Source of the DNA: Zerene cesonia | Taxonomy: Eukaryota > Arthropoda > Insecta > Lepidoptera > Pieridae | DNA: 64,000 nucleotides | Reading direction: 5' to 3' | Assembly: GCF_012273895.1 (NCBI RefSeq) | Contig: NC_052102.1 | Span: 9,852,002-9,916,001, forward strand | Shown: piece after piece, positions 16,401 through 28,100 of the stretch | Layout: each line of letters opens with the position of its first letter | How positions within the stretch are numbered: the first letter of the stretch is position 1 | Made by a program: the position numbers and the translations under genes | The notes under the pieces: generated by a model | What the model saw: the letters and a program-made list of their open reading frames with translations, nothing else | What the model was told of the DNA's origin: nothing | The model's database searches: none

Positions 16401-16978
16401 ATTTGTCATTAAATTTATAAACAAAAACGCTATTTAAGTATGCGTGACAATACAATTTACATATCTATGTAAGACAAGCATGCATTGCAACACAGCACAC
16501 TTTGGTTTTCTTCAAACAATGGTATCCTACACTGTTTCTGCCTTATACAAATCAGCATAAACTTTATAGACACAACTTTACATTGTAAACAGGAGAGAAT
16601 CCACAACTCTCGGTAAATATTTACACAGAGATAATTAATATTATAGTGTGTCTTAAAATAATAAATATTTGTTGAGTTAATAATTCAAACATGATAATTC
16701 TTTAAGAATGTAATCTTCAAGATTTCCTTAGAATAGAGAGAATCATTAATTTATATTATAGATTATGAATATGATAAATTATGCTATCTGATTTTTACTA
16801 TTGCCTGCCATAACTGGCTTTGAAAAAATCTAGTTATTACTAATAATGTTAAAATACAATACATACCTGGTGGGCTATCAGTTAAAATAGTGATTCCGGA
16901 GGGATCAACGTGAGGAGGGAACGCTTCATACAAGTCAGCCTCCTCTTCAAGCACTGCGGACAACATAACGGAGGGCAT
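1442..16978 (-). CDS. sky: skywalker / TBC1D24-like Rab GTPase-activating protein, first two coding exons (partial)
   Basis: Minus-strand gene running off the left edge. Coding exon 1 is 16978-16867: ATG at 16978, 37 codons plus one base, starting MPSVMLSAVLEEE, then a GTATGT donor. Coding exon 2 ends at 1442 with CAG|GTCAGT; its start is probably 1794, after GGCAG, where the phase fits (1+2), but other acceptors are possible and an internal ATG lies at 1750. Exon 2 runs through a variable linker into KTYEEIQPLIQQARKREL, SWPINSPIRASLWPALC and MLDGFYWDMVTQ. I recognise this as the start of the TBC domain of insect Skywalker (TBC1D24 in mammals). The family acts as a GAP for Rab35 and controls synaptic-vesicle and endosomal traffic; it normally continues through the rest of TBC and a TLDc domain, which are not in the window. 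The intervening intron is about 15 kb and full of Helitron-like insertions. Family identity rests on recall of the conserved block. Confidence 0.75.
2603..2787 (+). mobile_element. Helitron-like element, family 1 (GCGCAGCTAGT end)
   Basis: ATTATAAATGCGAAAGTTTG start, GGTACGTAGGCAGCTGGACA middle and GCGGGGCGCAGCTAGT end. The 3' GC-rich hairpin plus CTAG with no terminal inverted repeat fits non-autonomous Helitrons. Orientation is set with CTAGT as the 3' end. Confidence 0.65.
3454..3603 (+). mobile_element. Helitron-like element, family 2 (AAGAGTTTG start)
   Basis: GCTAAAGTGTTTGTTTGTTT, CTAATCTCAGGAACTAGTGG, ATTTATTGAGGAAGG and GCGAAGCCTGGGCGG; the CTAGT end is mutated. Confidence 0.6.
3673..3845 (+). 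mobile_element. Helitron-like element, family 2
   Basis: GCTAAAGAGTTTGTTTGCAG to GCGAAGCCGGGGCGAACCGC followed by TAAGT. Second copy of the family immediately after the one at 3454. Confidence 0.6.
4287..4650. mobile_element. Composite of two Helitron-like elements in opposite orientation
   Basis: A plus-oriented head (ATAATATTATAAATGTGAAAG to about 4430) is joined to a minus-oriented copy that begins GGTCCCGGCTTCGCCCGGAT and ends near 4650 with AAACAAACAAACTTTCAG. Same architecture as 30450-30800. Confidence 0.55.
5274..5465 (-). mobile_element. Helitron-like element
   Basis: Reverse orientation: CTAGCTACAACACGCGGCG at the 3' end, ACGTGAAAGAGTAACAAACA in the middle, AAACTTTCGCGTTTATTATA at the 5' end. 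Confidence 0.55.
6465..6545 (+). repeat. Fragment of the GATGGTAAGCGATC dispersed repeat
   Basis: Carries GGTGGACAAACGATTAGTGG and CGCCTGGTGGTAAGCGAATC, a diverged form of the repeat best seen at 54660. Confidence 0.4.
6690..6895. mobile_element. Penelope-like element terminal fragment
   Basis: Contains TTAACCCGACGTTTCGAACA and TCTCCCCGTGACC, as in the flanks of the element at 28.4-29.9 kb, and the tail ACTCGCG...AACACAAGAAAATAC. The middle has a short internal duplication of TTTACAG. Confidence 0.55.
7195..7369 (+). mobile_element. Helitron-like element, family 3
   Basis: ACATAGTATAAAACGAAGTA start, CGGATTTTGATGGGGTTTC, GATTCAAGAGGAAGGTTTAT, and GAAGCCGCGGGCAAAAGCTAGT at the end. A truncated copy lies at 53290. 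Confidence 0.6.
7560..7860. mobile_element. Composite Helitron-like fragments in opposite orientation
   Basis: Plus-oriented family 2 head (AAAGTTTGTTTGAACGCGCT, 7570-7675), then a minus-oriented family 3 piece (AAGCCCCGGCTTCGCACGGG from about 7714, AAAACCCCATCAAAATCG, CACACAGAC). Confidence 0.5.
8148..8435. mobile_element. Two family 1 Helitron-like copies, head-to-head
   Basis: 8148-8230 is a truncated minus copy (ACTAGCTGCGCCCCGCGGTT); 8232-8435 is a full plus copy ending GGGGCGCAGCTAGT. The 5' ends abut around 8230. Confidence 0.6.
8930..9062 (+). mobile_element. Helitron-like element, short
   Basis: TTGTTTGTTACTCATTCACG, CATTTTACCCGGGTACCAAG and GCCGGTCACAGCTAGT. The 3' part matches 37380-37415. 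Confidence 0.5.
9496..9690 (+). mobile_element. tRNA-derived SINE
   Basis: Pol III-like head (TTGGTACAGTGCTTAACGC; GGTTCGATTCTC near 9542) and a body with GTCTCGGTATTGC and GTCTGCCCCATAACCCCACT, typical of lepidopteran SINEs. It is not a functional tRNA: the 3' half does not fold back to the head. Confidence 0.6.
9838..9970 (+). repeat. GATGGTAAGCGATC dispersed repeat, diverged
   Basis: GCAACGGAGTAGACGCGTCA followed by CCTGATGGTAAGTGATCAGC; the rest is degenerate. Confidence 0.45.
10034..10237 (-). mobile_element. Helitron-like element, family 1
   Basis: ACTAGCTGCGCCCCGTGG, CAGCTGTCTACGTACCGAAT, CATCCTTACAAACTTTCGC and TTATAATACTAGTCGG. Full length. Confidence 0.65.
10238..12440. other. Skywalker intron, no feature seen
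   Basis: AT-rich unique-looking sequence with stops in all frames. No repeat family or coding signature recognised. Confidence 0.5.
12495..12725. other. GC-richer patch open in three frames inside the skywalker intron
   Basis: Two plus frames and one minus frame are open over about 210 bp, unlike the surroundings. The minus frame (NVYSTVDVPWRVRIQALENL; KEFRENFRPAKIRPPYC) looks protein-like, but I do not recognise it. It may be an old mobile-element piece or an unassigned exon. Confidence 0.2.
12955..13130 (+). mobile_element. Helitron-like element, family 2
   Basis: ATTATAAAGCTGAAGAGTTTG, CTCAGGAACTTCTGGTCC, ATTTATTGAGGAAGGC and GAAGCCGGAGCGGACCGCTTG; the CTAGT end is mutated. Confidence 0.6.
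13150..13330 (-). mobile_element. metulj-type SINE fragment, body only
   Basis: Reverse complement carries the same body as the SINE at 52.5 kb: GTGAGGAAAGCGGCATGTTGG, ACATGTGACATCTACC, then GGTGGCTTATGGCC. The head is missing. Confidence 0.6.
13340..15050. other. Skywalker intron, no feature seen
   Basis: AT-rich; short direct repeat ATAGGCATTATAGGTA near 14035-14075; otherwise nothing recognised. Confidence 0.5.
15085..15245 (+). mobile_element. Diverged Helitron-like element
   Basis: ATGTTTGTAACTGTTTCACAC, AAAATAGCTGGTCGGATCTG and CACGGTACTACGCAATGAAG resemble the other elements; the end is CCAGTTAGT. Confidence 0.35.
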
Positions 16979-17499
16979 CCCGGCTCTAAGCCTCACTCAC
17001 TAATGACTAGACACTTCACAACACTACACTCACATCCAGTTACCCTATCTCACTAGGAACTCACACAGATGAGCTCCCGAGAGCCATTCCCTACCATAAC
17101 CATGTGTACCCTTCCCAATCACCTAAGTTAAATCTTGCTGCACCATCTTCAAATCTGAAACCAATTAACCAGTTGTTATCACTGAAAACTATGTCAGGAC
17201 TGCAAATTGTTTTATAAATGACACTATCACGCCGATAACTTATCAGCGCGCACAATGAATGATTTAAATCGCGTTTGATCAACCACGCTTTTGAATTAAT
17301 AATCCAATTGGATATAATTAAAGCATTGTACGGATCAGCTGATTAAGTCCGCTGCCAGGAGGGGCTCAGTGTTCTACGTCTATTTTAAGATCAAACGGCA
17401 GCTGATCTTGCTCTGTTCAATGTCAGAGCGCAAGTAACGCCCGTCTCCTGTCAGAGAGGGAACTGAGAGTCCCGACTAGCTAGCGCTGTAGGTACTCAC

Positions 17500-17705
17500 C
17501 GAGATCCTGACGATAAATGATTCGGAGCAGGATTTGCGACTCCGTATTTACCGCTTTGGAGTCCCCGCGGCGACTAAGCCGAGTGCCCAGTTCCCGGCGC
17601 GACGTAATCACGGATGGGATAATAGTGTCGAGTGGCCTGTGGGAGCCGACGCGTTTGCTTTGTCACTTAAACGAACCACACAGTTCATCACACAGTTATA
17701 TCGAT
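17500..17705 (-). other. sky: Probable 5' non-coding exon and promoter region of skywalker
   Basis: Compared with its AT-rich surroundings this stretch is GC- and CpG-rich. On the minus strand it ends in a strong donor (ATCTCG|GTGAGTACC, exon end at 17500). The next downstream minus-strand exon carries the first ATG (16978), with in-frame stops just 5' of it and several AG acceptors (for example TGTCTAG) between about 16985 and 17015. It therefore fits a 5'-UTR exon. The upstream limit and transcription start are not defined; no TATA box is evident. The start of MROH1 lies 1.5 kb away on the other strand, so the two genes are head-to-head. Confidence 0.5.
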
Positions 17706-18424
17706 AACTGACCATACGCACGGATACATCGTAAGATTGTTTCACTGCCCGCTAAATAAGTAATTTGCAACCTATGTTTCGTATAATCAAATTATCGATG
17801 TATCCGGTGAAAGTCGTATTCTATGATTTTTACTATGATTCGAATTCGGAATTTACTTAAAATTAATTAAAAGATATATCGTTTCTTATATTATTTTGTT
17901 GAAATTATGTATTTCGCGCATCTAATCTATAAATGACCTATATTAGCGAAATAATTTAACGAAAGTTACGTTGAACACAGCCGACTAGCCGTCGCCCAAC
18001 TTTTGCTAATCAAAAGCATAGACTAAATTAAATTTACCATAGTAAAGCTGCAGCATATTATTCTGTGACTACAATGTTAACATAAAAACAACCCTAAAAT
18101 TAATTTAGTTACCTAGTTGGTATTTATCTATAGGTAGGTGTGTACATTATTTTATTATTATAAATAATAAAACGTTATTTTACCAGCAAAAAAATTAGTA
18201 TTTATTCAAATAATATATAAATGAAACTGAGCCAACATGAAAATCAAATTAAATTCGGCAAAATAGGTGTAACTTAGGTAGTTATTTAAATACAGATATC
18301 TATAATTTTATCGATTACGTCCTTAAAATTTTCAATACAAATCGCTTCGTGTATTACCAAATAAGAAAGGTACCATTTAAAATTATAAGGTGATAAAAAA
18401 GATACTTTATCTTAATAAATCTAT

Positions 18425-18640
18425 ACCGATATTTTAAAGATGAAGAGTTTTTTGTTTACTTGTTTGAAAGCACTTATTTCAGGAACTATTGGTTCGCCCC
18501 ATCTTTGCCCGCTAGTATCTCAATAAATGGGCTATCTAACTCTAAAAGAATTTTTCAAATCAGACCAGTAGTTCCTGAGATTAGTGCGTTCAAACAAACA
18601 AACAAGCAAACTCTTTAGCTTTTTTAATATCAGCATAGAT
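18425..18640. mobile_element. Fold-back composite of two family 2 Helitron-like halves
   Basis: Plus-oriented start (AAAGATGAAGAG to GGAACTATTGGTTCGCCCC) switches near 18500 to a minus-oriented copy (CTCAATAAATGGGCTATC to CAAACTCTTTAGC). The arms 18440-18490 and 18570-18625 are inverted repeats. Confidence 0.6.
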
Positions 18641-18644
18641 TTAT

Positions 18645-18845
18645 TTATATAAACTTTCGCGCGTACTCGCGTAAGTCCGTATCCTGTAGCAATATCGGGA
18701 TGAAAAATTGCCTATATGCTATCCACTTGTCTAGCTGTCTACGTACCAAATTTCATTGCAGTGCAGTAGTTTTTGAGTGAAAGAGTAACAAACACACATA
18801 CATCCTTACAAACTTTTGCATTTATAATATTAGTAGGATAGGATA
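18645..18845 (-). mobile_element. Helitron-like element, family 1
   Basis: CTCGCGTAAGTCCGTATCC, TAGCTGTCTACGTACCAAAT and TATAATATTAGTAGGATAGG. The GCGCAGCTAGT end is lost. It ends about 100 bp before the TTGACA cluster of MROH1. Confidence 0.6.
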
Positions 18846-18944
18846 AGTAGGAAGTAGGGTAGATAGTCTTCACCCAATAGAGGAAAAAAAAGGAATGAAT
18901 TTGTCGATGATGCCAATTTTTTGAAATTGCTACATTTTCTTTAA

Positions 18945-19028
18945 TTGACACATCCTGTGTCAATGTCATTTGACAGATGCTTATTGACACTTGACAGTGT
19001 AGTATCACTTTGTACTTGACAGTTGACA
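18945..19028. promoter_or_regulatory. Cluster of TTGACA / TGTCAA hexamers upstream of MROH1
   Basis: Seven hexamers are packed into 84 bp: TTGACA at 18945, 18970, 18984, 18991, 19016 and 19023, and the reverse complement TGTCAA at 18958. The cluster ends about 135 bp before the MROH1 ATG (19162), so it lies in or near the promoter or 5' UTR. Similar but smaller clusters precede the two small genes at 38.6 and 41.5 kb. A role in transcription is inference from position only. Confidence 0.4.
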
Positions 19029-19161
19029 CTTATACAACTTGTACTCATTGAATGACGATAAAGTTGTGACTTGTGCATTATAATTTTTCTTTCTGCTGCG
19101 TTTAAAATTAATTTAATTTCTATTTTTCATAGTTAATTTTTATCCCCATGGTTAAGGCAAA

Positions 19162-22100
19162 ATGTCGTTATCGGATGCAGAATGTCTGAAAGGTACATGC
19201 ATAATGTATTTCGTATTATCTTCTTGTGTATTGTTGGAAAAGTAATAAACTAATGAATTTATTTTTCTACAGATACGGTGAATGTATTAATAAATGCACT
19301 CTGTGACAGCGATAACTCGGTAAACAACAACATAATAAAATCTCTTACGAAAATAGCCAATCGGTATCCAAATGAAGTAATAGAAATAATATGTGAATTT
19401 TACAAAAACACTGTTCGAATTAACGTTATCCAAACTGGAAATATTGTACAGTAAGTCTATGTTTAAATACTCTTTAATATGGAATAATTGTGACTAATGT
19501 GACACACATTAAATTTTAAAATATGAATACACTATATAGGTACAAAACATGTCTACAATACCGCCAGCTTTTGTTCACGTCCAATATTAATAAAAAAATA
19601 TGTATATATTTTCACAGCATCACTTTAGGTTACTATTTCAGCTTTTAATGATTCTTATACAAGTAATGTATTTATAATATGAACATAAAACAAGAGACAT
19701 ATAGAGAACAAAGAAAGTAGATACTTTTAAAGTATGCTTTCTAGTTTTATATCAATACTTTATACTCTAATGATATTGTCATTAATTAAAGCAAAACCCT
19801 AAAACCTTTAAGTAACTTTGCCTGATCAAGAATAACATATTTAACAGGGTGTTAGAACGAACATGTGTGGGCCAGGTGAAGAAATTAAATCCGACAACAG
19901 CAGCCGAGCTAGTCAATGCTATGCTCAGGGCAATGACGGAGAACCCATCCTACGAACCCTCAGTACAGATGGGAGCATCTTCAGTTCTTGTTGCTGTGGG
20001 CCATGAGTTTTTGGATCTGGTAAGTTAGTTAAGCCTTGTTTGTGTTTGCATAGTTACATTTTTCTTTGTAAAGATGATACATCAAATTAATTTTAATTGC
20101 TTCAGCTATGCATGTAGTACTAGTAGCCTACCTTATGGACTATGTTTTTCATATTCATTTCACTAGCTGCCCCCCCGTGGTTTAACCCGCGTAAGTCTGT
20201 ATCCCATAGGAATATTGGGATAAAAAGTTTGTAGTTATGTATGTGTTATTCCAGTTGTCCAGCTATCAGTACCAATTTTATTTGCCAGCTATATAGTACC
20301 AATTTTATTTGCATTGGGTTCAGTAGTTTTTGCTTGAAAGAGTAACAAACATACACATACACATGCACACAAACTTTCACATTTAAAATATGAGAAGAAT
20401 TTTGTAATGTTAAAAACGGTAGTTAAGGACTGATTTTTGGGTAGCAACGATGATTATTACACAATGATATAAATATGTCACCTGTAAAATGTCAAAAGTT
20501 AGGCACAAGATATATTTTTGAAGTGGTTGTTTATAACAATATTCAATGAATGAGTTTATAGATAACCCTTCTCAATTGCTATTAAAAACATTTGTATGTA
20601 ATCAATAATTTTTTATGACTGCCAATTTATATTCTATAGTAGGTTTTGCATAAATGACTCATAAAAAAACACTTGTAAATTAAATATGTTGAAATCATTT
20701 TCTAGAATTCAATTAAGTTCATTGATATTAAAGAAATCAGAACTTCTTTAAAATATAATTGAAAATGTAATCACTGATCATAGTCCTTCTGGAATGTTGC
20801 TTTTATACAAAAATATTTTCATTATCATAGCCCTTTGTTGTTACCCAAAATAGAATCAAAGGCAAAGATTGTGGGCCATTATTCGCTTTTGGCTAACTGT
20901 GGGTTGTCGTCTCACTCGTTATCAGACATTCTATTCTAGAATACAATATTATCCTATTGCAATTATAAAGTGATGCAAATATAAAGTAAAAATTTGCAGG
21001 CTTCTACAATCTCGATTTTAATTCATGACCAATTCTTAATCCTTGTGACCTTTTAAAGATACCAATCTTGATACCTTTATAATATTATGTTTATGTACAA
21101 AATCTTGTTATACATTATTAACATAATCACTTTTAAACTTTGTACAAACCGGTTCTCTCAAATATGTGATTTGATAATCAATATCTGCTTTCAATGTAGT
21201 CTGCTATTTATGAGGAGTGTTATTGTTTTTACACAGGCTATCAAATACATGCACATATGCTTCCAATTTATAATTGATTAAATAAAACAAGATGTGTTGT
21301 TAATGTAAACACATATATATTTTTTCTTTATGTAAAAGTGCTACGAATAATATTTCATCTATTTAGCTTAAAAATCACCCCCTATCATAATATACACTGT
21401 CTAACAAAAGTATCTAAGATACTATCATACTAGAAGTAGAACTATATTCATAACTAGCAGTCATAGCCTATAGCCTTCCTCAATAAATGGGCTATCTAAC
21501 ATGAAAAGAATTTTTCAAGTCAGATCAGTAGTTCCTGAGATTAGTGTGTTCAAACCAACAAACAAACAGACTTGTCAGCTTTATAATATTAGTATAGATT
21601 TATATAAATATTGAGAACTCAGTTCTAGCTTTTGAATGTTCTAATGTTTTAATTTAATTGCCTAGCATGAACAGAAACTGATTTTCTTCCAAAAATAAAT
21701 TCGAGCTCCTTCAAAAAGCTTGAATAACAACGGTTTTAGGGGCTTCTATAAGCTGACCCGATTATAAGGATTTTACGTTTAAAATAATCGTTAAAAGAAG
21801 CATGCTCCACTAACAACCTCTACTGTATGGGGTTTATTTAATATTTAGTTCATTCAAAGAAGCCCAATGCATAATCCTTACAAGTGATTGATTTGCTGTA
21901 TTGAGGTTATAAATAAAATACTTTGTTGGACTTTTATTGAGAGTTTATGTTTTTTTTATATCATGTAAGATGTGTTGGAAATTAAATTAAGGCAATTAAT
22001 GTAGAAATCGAGTATTGAAATTTGATTGAATTGAAACGAATTGGGGCAACTCGCACTGGGGAAGTACCACAGCTCCACAGAAAACCGGCGTGAAATAATA

Positions 22101-25100
22101 GTGAATAATTAATTATTATTCATATACACTATTGTGTTTCGTACGGTGAGTGAGGGAGCCGGAGGCCCATTTCCTCTTCCCTATCCTTTCCAGTCTATTC
22201 CTTCTTTTCAGTTGTCAATCCTTTCCTCATTCCTTATTTCTTAAAAGCGGGCTGCGCATTCGTAGAGGCACTACCTCTGCGAATCTTCATGGACGGTGAT
22301 GATCGCTTACCATCATGGAAACCACCAGCAAGCACAGTTGCCCATTATGACATAAAAAAAAATATTTATTTGCGATGTTTCTATAATAAGTCACTTGTTA
22401 TATTATATATTATTGTTATATTAAGCAAATGTATTTAAAAAATACTCGTTTTTTCTCATGCTAAGCATTCTCCTTTAAGTTTGAATAATAATGAAAAAGC
22501 ACGTTGTAATGATAGAATCTAACTAAATTGTCTCACTTGCTTTTATACAGAGTATATGTGAGGAAATTAATTTATTCTGGCAATCCTAATCAGTGATGAG
22601 ATCTTCATGAGAAGATACACTCGTAAAATTATTGTATTACAACCGAAACCGAGTTTGAATTAAATCTGTCCGTTTAAAGTGGGTTAAAATCCAGTATGAA
22701 ATAAATTGTAAATATTACTTTTTAAAGACTTGTACACTTATTGAGGCATAAATCTTACCTTTGACATTCATGCCGCTTGTTATATATTAAATTATGTATA
22801 TGATGCATATTTATGAATGAAAACTCTGGTAATTATCTTGTTGTCTTTTTTTAGACCTTTTTATAATATGTAAATTTAACTATAAAAAACTAGTCAATGG
22901 TAGAATAAATGAAATAATATACTCTCCGTCTCGTATATACTGGCTGATAGTTCTTGAATATCGTTTATCCGTACATTTATTATTTTATTCAACAAACATA
23001 TTTAGTTTTTTTCGTAATTGACAAACATAGGTACATTCCCATTTTTTTAATAGTAGTTGTGCCCAATGGTTTCACCCACGTTAGGTAGCCTTCTTCAATC
23101 AATGGAATATTGACCGCAAAAATAATTTTTCAGTTCCAATCAGTAGGCTCGTTTCCTTTTCCTCACCCGTCCTAGTCCATTCCTTCTTTCCAGTCGTTAA
23201 TCCTTTCCTTTTCCCTTACCCCATAAAAGCGGGCAGCGCATTCACAGAGGTACTACCTTTGCGAATGTTTATGGGCGGTTGTGATCGCTTACCATCAGGC
23301 GAACCACCAGCTCAGCTGCCCGCTATTACATAAAAAAAAAAGTTCATGAGATAAGCATGTTTAAACAAACACACGAATAAATGTTTCTTTCTTTCTCTCA
23401 AACAGGTTATATTTGTATATAGTATAGAAGTAATATAACCAAAAAGTAAATCTTTGTCTATGTCTAAGACCAATCCAATCGTTCAGGTACTCAGAAATCT
23501 CATAAACCAACTCTCCCCGGCGTCAGTGCCGCACTACACGATCGCGCACACCCTGGGCACGCTTGCTGTCCTCAACACCAGGGACATGGTGCCGCATATC
23601 AAGGAGATCCTGGGCAAAATGCTGCCACTGTTGCCGCTCGTGAGGCAAGATGGGCTCAGACAGGCCTTCGCGTATGGTGAGACTTATGTGGTTATTTATA
23701 AGTACTCTATTAAAACTCAATATGTGTGGCTTCATTACTTGACAATTAATTAAATTTTATGAGATATAATGGCAGTCTATTTGTGGAAGAATGTTTAAGT
23801 CTTAAAACGTCCGGAAGATTATTAAACAACTAGGTGCGCCCCGCGGATTCACCCGCGTAAGTCCGTATCCCGTAGGGATTTCGGGATAAAAAGTTGCCTA
23901 TATGTCATTCCAGTTGTCCAGCTGTCTACGTACCACATTTCATTGCAATCGGTTCACTAGTTTTTGCGTGAAAGAGCAACAAAGGCACACACATCCTTAC
24001 AAACTTTCGCATTTATAATATCAGTAGGATTACAGTCATAATAAAGATCGAATTGTTAAAGGGTTCTAAACATATTTCTTACTACTTTTCTTCTATCATA
24101 AGAAGTTTAGATCGAAACTTGGTTGTGTGTTTATTTATGCATCATGGACACTGTTCAACAAGGTTTCTTAGACTTCAGCGAGAAGTCTATATATATAAAA
24201 GAAAGTGGTGTTTGTTACACTATTTATAAATCAAGAACGGATTAACCGATTTGGCTGGAAATTTATGCAGTGGTAGCTTAGAACCAGGAGACGGACATGG
24301 AAAAGTTTTTACTCCGGAAATCCCACGGGAACGGGAACACTCGACGGCAACGGGTCTATCTTTACTGCGACTTCGCGGGCAAAGCCGCGGGCGGAAAGCT
24401 AGTTTTATATATGTTCGTGATCGCGATCGTTTATTGTAATCAATCAATCATGTGTGTAATAATATGAAGATCCATTGCATTTTCATTTTAGCTTTCATTT
24501 CATGATATACACATATGTACATGCATTATTCAATAGTATTAATGCGAACTTGTATACGGCGACTGTTTTCTTCTTAGTCATCCTTTCAAAGAGTTAACAA
24601 ACGTAAATAACTCACTCTTACTATAGAAAAAGTAGATTTCACTGAGGCGTGCCTTATAATTGACCATGTTAATGTAAAATTACTTTTACTTACAGCGTTC
24701 GGACATTTCGCTGTTGCGGTGGCTGAGCAAATAGGTGACAACGTTGAGACCGACAACATAACATCGATAAAGGATAATTTTGTCACGGAATTCTCGATTG
24801 TATTCGACGTCCTATACAACCAGTGGTTGCCGTCATATGAGCCGAAAGTATCAGAATCAGTCCTCGAGGCGTTGGGCCCCATCACCAGACTCATCTCAGA
24901 GAGACAGTTCAACGAGACCGTCAATAAATTTGTACTTTCATTGCTCTCACTGTACCGAAAACCAACTATTAACTTCTTCAGCATCAGCCAATGTATTTCG
25001 TATTTGCTAGCTCCATCTCCACTGAATCCTAAACTGTCGCTAAATGACAACGTAATCAATTCGATAAACCACGTTTTATGCAACTTGGTTCTGCTAGAAC

Positions 25101-28100
25101 CAGATTATGATCAACCGCATACAGTAAAGAATCATTTTGAAGTACTCCGTTGTTTTGATCACATGGCAACACAGTATCCAGACCAGACTATTGAAATGCT
25201 TTTGCACATGTGTAAAAATAATCAAGAAAGAGAAAGAATGAGGGCGGTTATAATCCTGACACATTTGACCACGTCGTCACAAGTGTTTATTGAAAATTTC
25301 GCATCTAAATTCATAACCATTTTAAAAGTAATGATCGTCATGGAACAGGGTGTTAAAATGAAGAAGATTCTCGTCAAAGCAATAGTTGCTTTAGTGTATA
25401 GAAATTGTATAATGGCCACAGAGGATTTTGCTATGGTGGAGTTTATAGTAAAACACTGTGGTTATGAAGGCCCCGCTACAGTATCCAAAACTGAGGTGCA
25501 AGACTTACGTGACACTTGTAGAAATTCATTGATTCTTATGTGCAATACTGTCACAAGTGTCCGGACACAATTATTACATTTACTCCTAACTGCTCTCACT
25601 GTTGAAGATTTTACACCCTCCATGTCTACAGTGAGTCACTGTCTCACTTCATTACTGCAGAATAATTCGGAAGTAACTACAGACGATCCTCCAGACACTG
25701 TAGAATCGAAATGTTCCCCTGACCTTGTATTCGTTCGGTGTCTGATGCACGTAGTTGATCCAAATGAAAAGGATAGAAATAAGAACCTGTTGATGTTCCT
25801 TGAAGAATTTTCTGGTGATGTTCATAAGAATTTGAAGAATTCGTGGACCATTGAATTAGATAGATTACTCAAGTATGTTGAGAAAAATGAATCTAAAGAG
25901 CAATGGCATGATATGCTATTGGACTTACTGGTCTCTGCTGTAGAACAAGTTAATAGCAACAAATGGGTAGAGAAAATATCTTCGTTGTTTTCCCAACAGA
26001 TTCTCTCCAAGAAACAATCGCCTATGATCAAAGGCGTGGCTTTACAGTACTTAGCTGTTTTATCCTGCCATATGTCAAACGCTGCTGCAGTCGAAACTGT
26101 ATTAAAAATAATTCTTCTGGCACTCAAAGCTATACCGATTGAAAGTGTCGATTACGTGAGCAAAGCAATAGGCATTGCATCAAGACAACATGGAGAGTCC
26201 GTACTCAATGAATTGGATGCACTATACAAAGACAATGAAGCTAAACGAAGCAATAAATTGTTGAATTTCCTCTCATCCAGAGCATCCCAAAATTACGCCG
26301 AACTTGCCATAGTCAAGTATGCTCTTATAACGTGCTACGGAAAAGTTGCACGGGAATGTCTTGACGTTCACGTCCTAGCCAGATTAGGAGAGAATGTCAC
26401 ATCGATTCTTTTAGAAATTCTTAAATCGGGTCCCGCTTTCGATCTGTGTAACGCAAGTGTTACAGCACTTTACGAGATTAGCAAAGCACTCCACCCAGCG
26501 TCCCACCATAATGTTACATTGAGAAACCGCTGGCAATTATTAAACGCTGTACTGGAACAAATTTATAACTCCAATCTGGAAAAACGGAACGTAGAACTAT
26601 ATCCCATAATAGTGAAAGCATCAAAAGCGCTAACGAAGTTGCAAAAAGGCATTTTACCGGAAGAACGTAATACCATACTTCGCGTACTCTTTAACAGTAT
26701 ATTTGGGGAACTGTCTTCGTTCAAACGGAAGTATGAAATTGAAGGCAACGGTGATAAAAACGATTTATTGGCTAAAACATTGAACGATTCTTTAACTTTA
26801 TTACATGAATTGATAAAAGAACTGATTATTCAGTCAACGTGTTTGAGTACAATAGATGATATAATTGGTTTACTTATGGAATGGATTCGTCATGAAAACG
26901 ACGAAATAAGAACGGCTGCTGTACTCGTTCTTCAAGTCGTTTTTGACGCTTATATAAAAAATGTTAAACTGAACTACGAAACTCCCAGTAAATTCGGTCA
27001 AATGGGATATTTATTAGGCCTCATTGTGCCCGGCGTAGCTGATACTAATTTCCCAGTAAGATTAACTACAGTGGACTGTGTCAAACTTATAATTCAGATA
27101 CAAGATTTATACGAAGGCCATACCATTGAGCCGGATGACGAATGCATGACTAACCTAACCCAGTTACAGAACAATATCCTAACAAACGATCTGTGTATGA
27201 TTAGTGATTATTGTATGAAACTGTGTGACACAATTTCTCCCAAGATACCCCATTTGCATACGATGCAATTCATAGAGAGCTTGCTTGAAAGCTATGATGG
27301 ACAGGAGTTACGAAGTGTGGGCATAAGTTCTATATTAGATGCGTTTTACGTCAAGAAAGGGCAGGATTTGTATCAAAGTATCGAGAGGATAGTGGAAGTT
27401 ATGTTGGTGACAATGGAGCTAGTTAACGATGAGGCCAGAGCGAGGCTTATGAGGCCGCTGGTATCGCTGACGAGGCACCATTCCAATGCCGTGACGGCTG
27501 TGCTTTTGGGCCAACGGATTCCGTTAAGACCGTGAGTATTCCACTGTGTTCTGTATATACTTAATCTATACAGATAAATAAAATTGGAGTGTCTGTTTTT
27601 AATATTTCAATAACTGATTCTTACTAAATAAATATGGATGTATATACGGTATATGTACCAAAAAAACAAAGGCTTTGGAACTGCTGGACCGATTTTGTCG
27701 GGACTTTCATCGGGAGATAACTGGTGAAATGAGGAATAAATTAGGATACTCTATAGTCTAATTTTCCCATTAAAACTTAATGAAAGTCGCGTTGAAATCG
27801 CGTATTGTAAACCTGTCCCATTTGTTCAGTTTGAGGAAATCGAAAAAGCGAGCAGATAATTTAATTCTAACCCTTGAAATATTTCAAGGAACAAAATTGT
27901 TGAAAACGGACAAAGACAAATTCATACACACATTATAATACTTCACTGAAGGGAAAATAGCAAACTCTTACAATTTACAGGTGCGTAGTCAGCTGCTGGC
28001 GGCATCTGGCGCGAGACGAGGGACTCTCCGCAGCCATTGTGGATAACTTTCTGCGACTCATGACATCTATAGAGTTGTATGAGGACCCCTACCACATCAC

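Noticed and set aside
24586..25083. 165-codon minus-strand frame
   Set aside because: Antisense of MROH1 exon 5; no independent signal.
27533..27535. TGA as the end of the long MROH1 frame
   Set aside because: It overlaps a GTGAGT donor, and the next exon (27981) continues in phase with family-like sequence.
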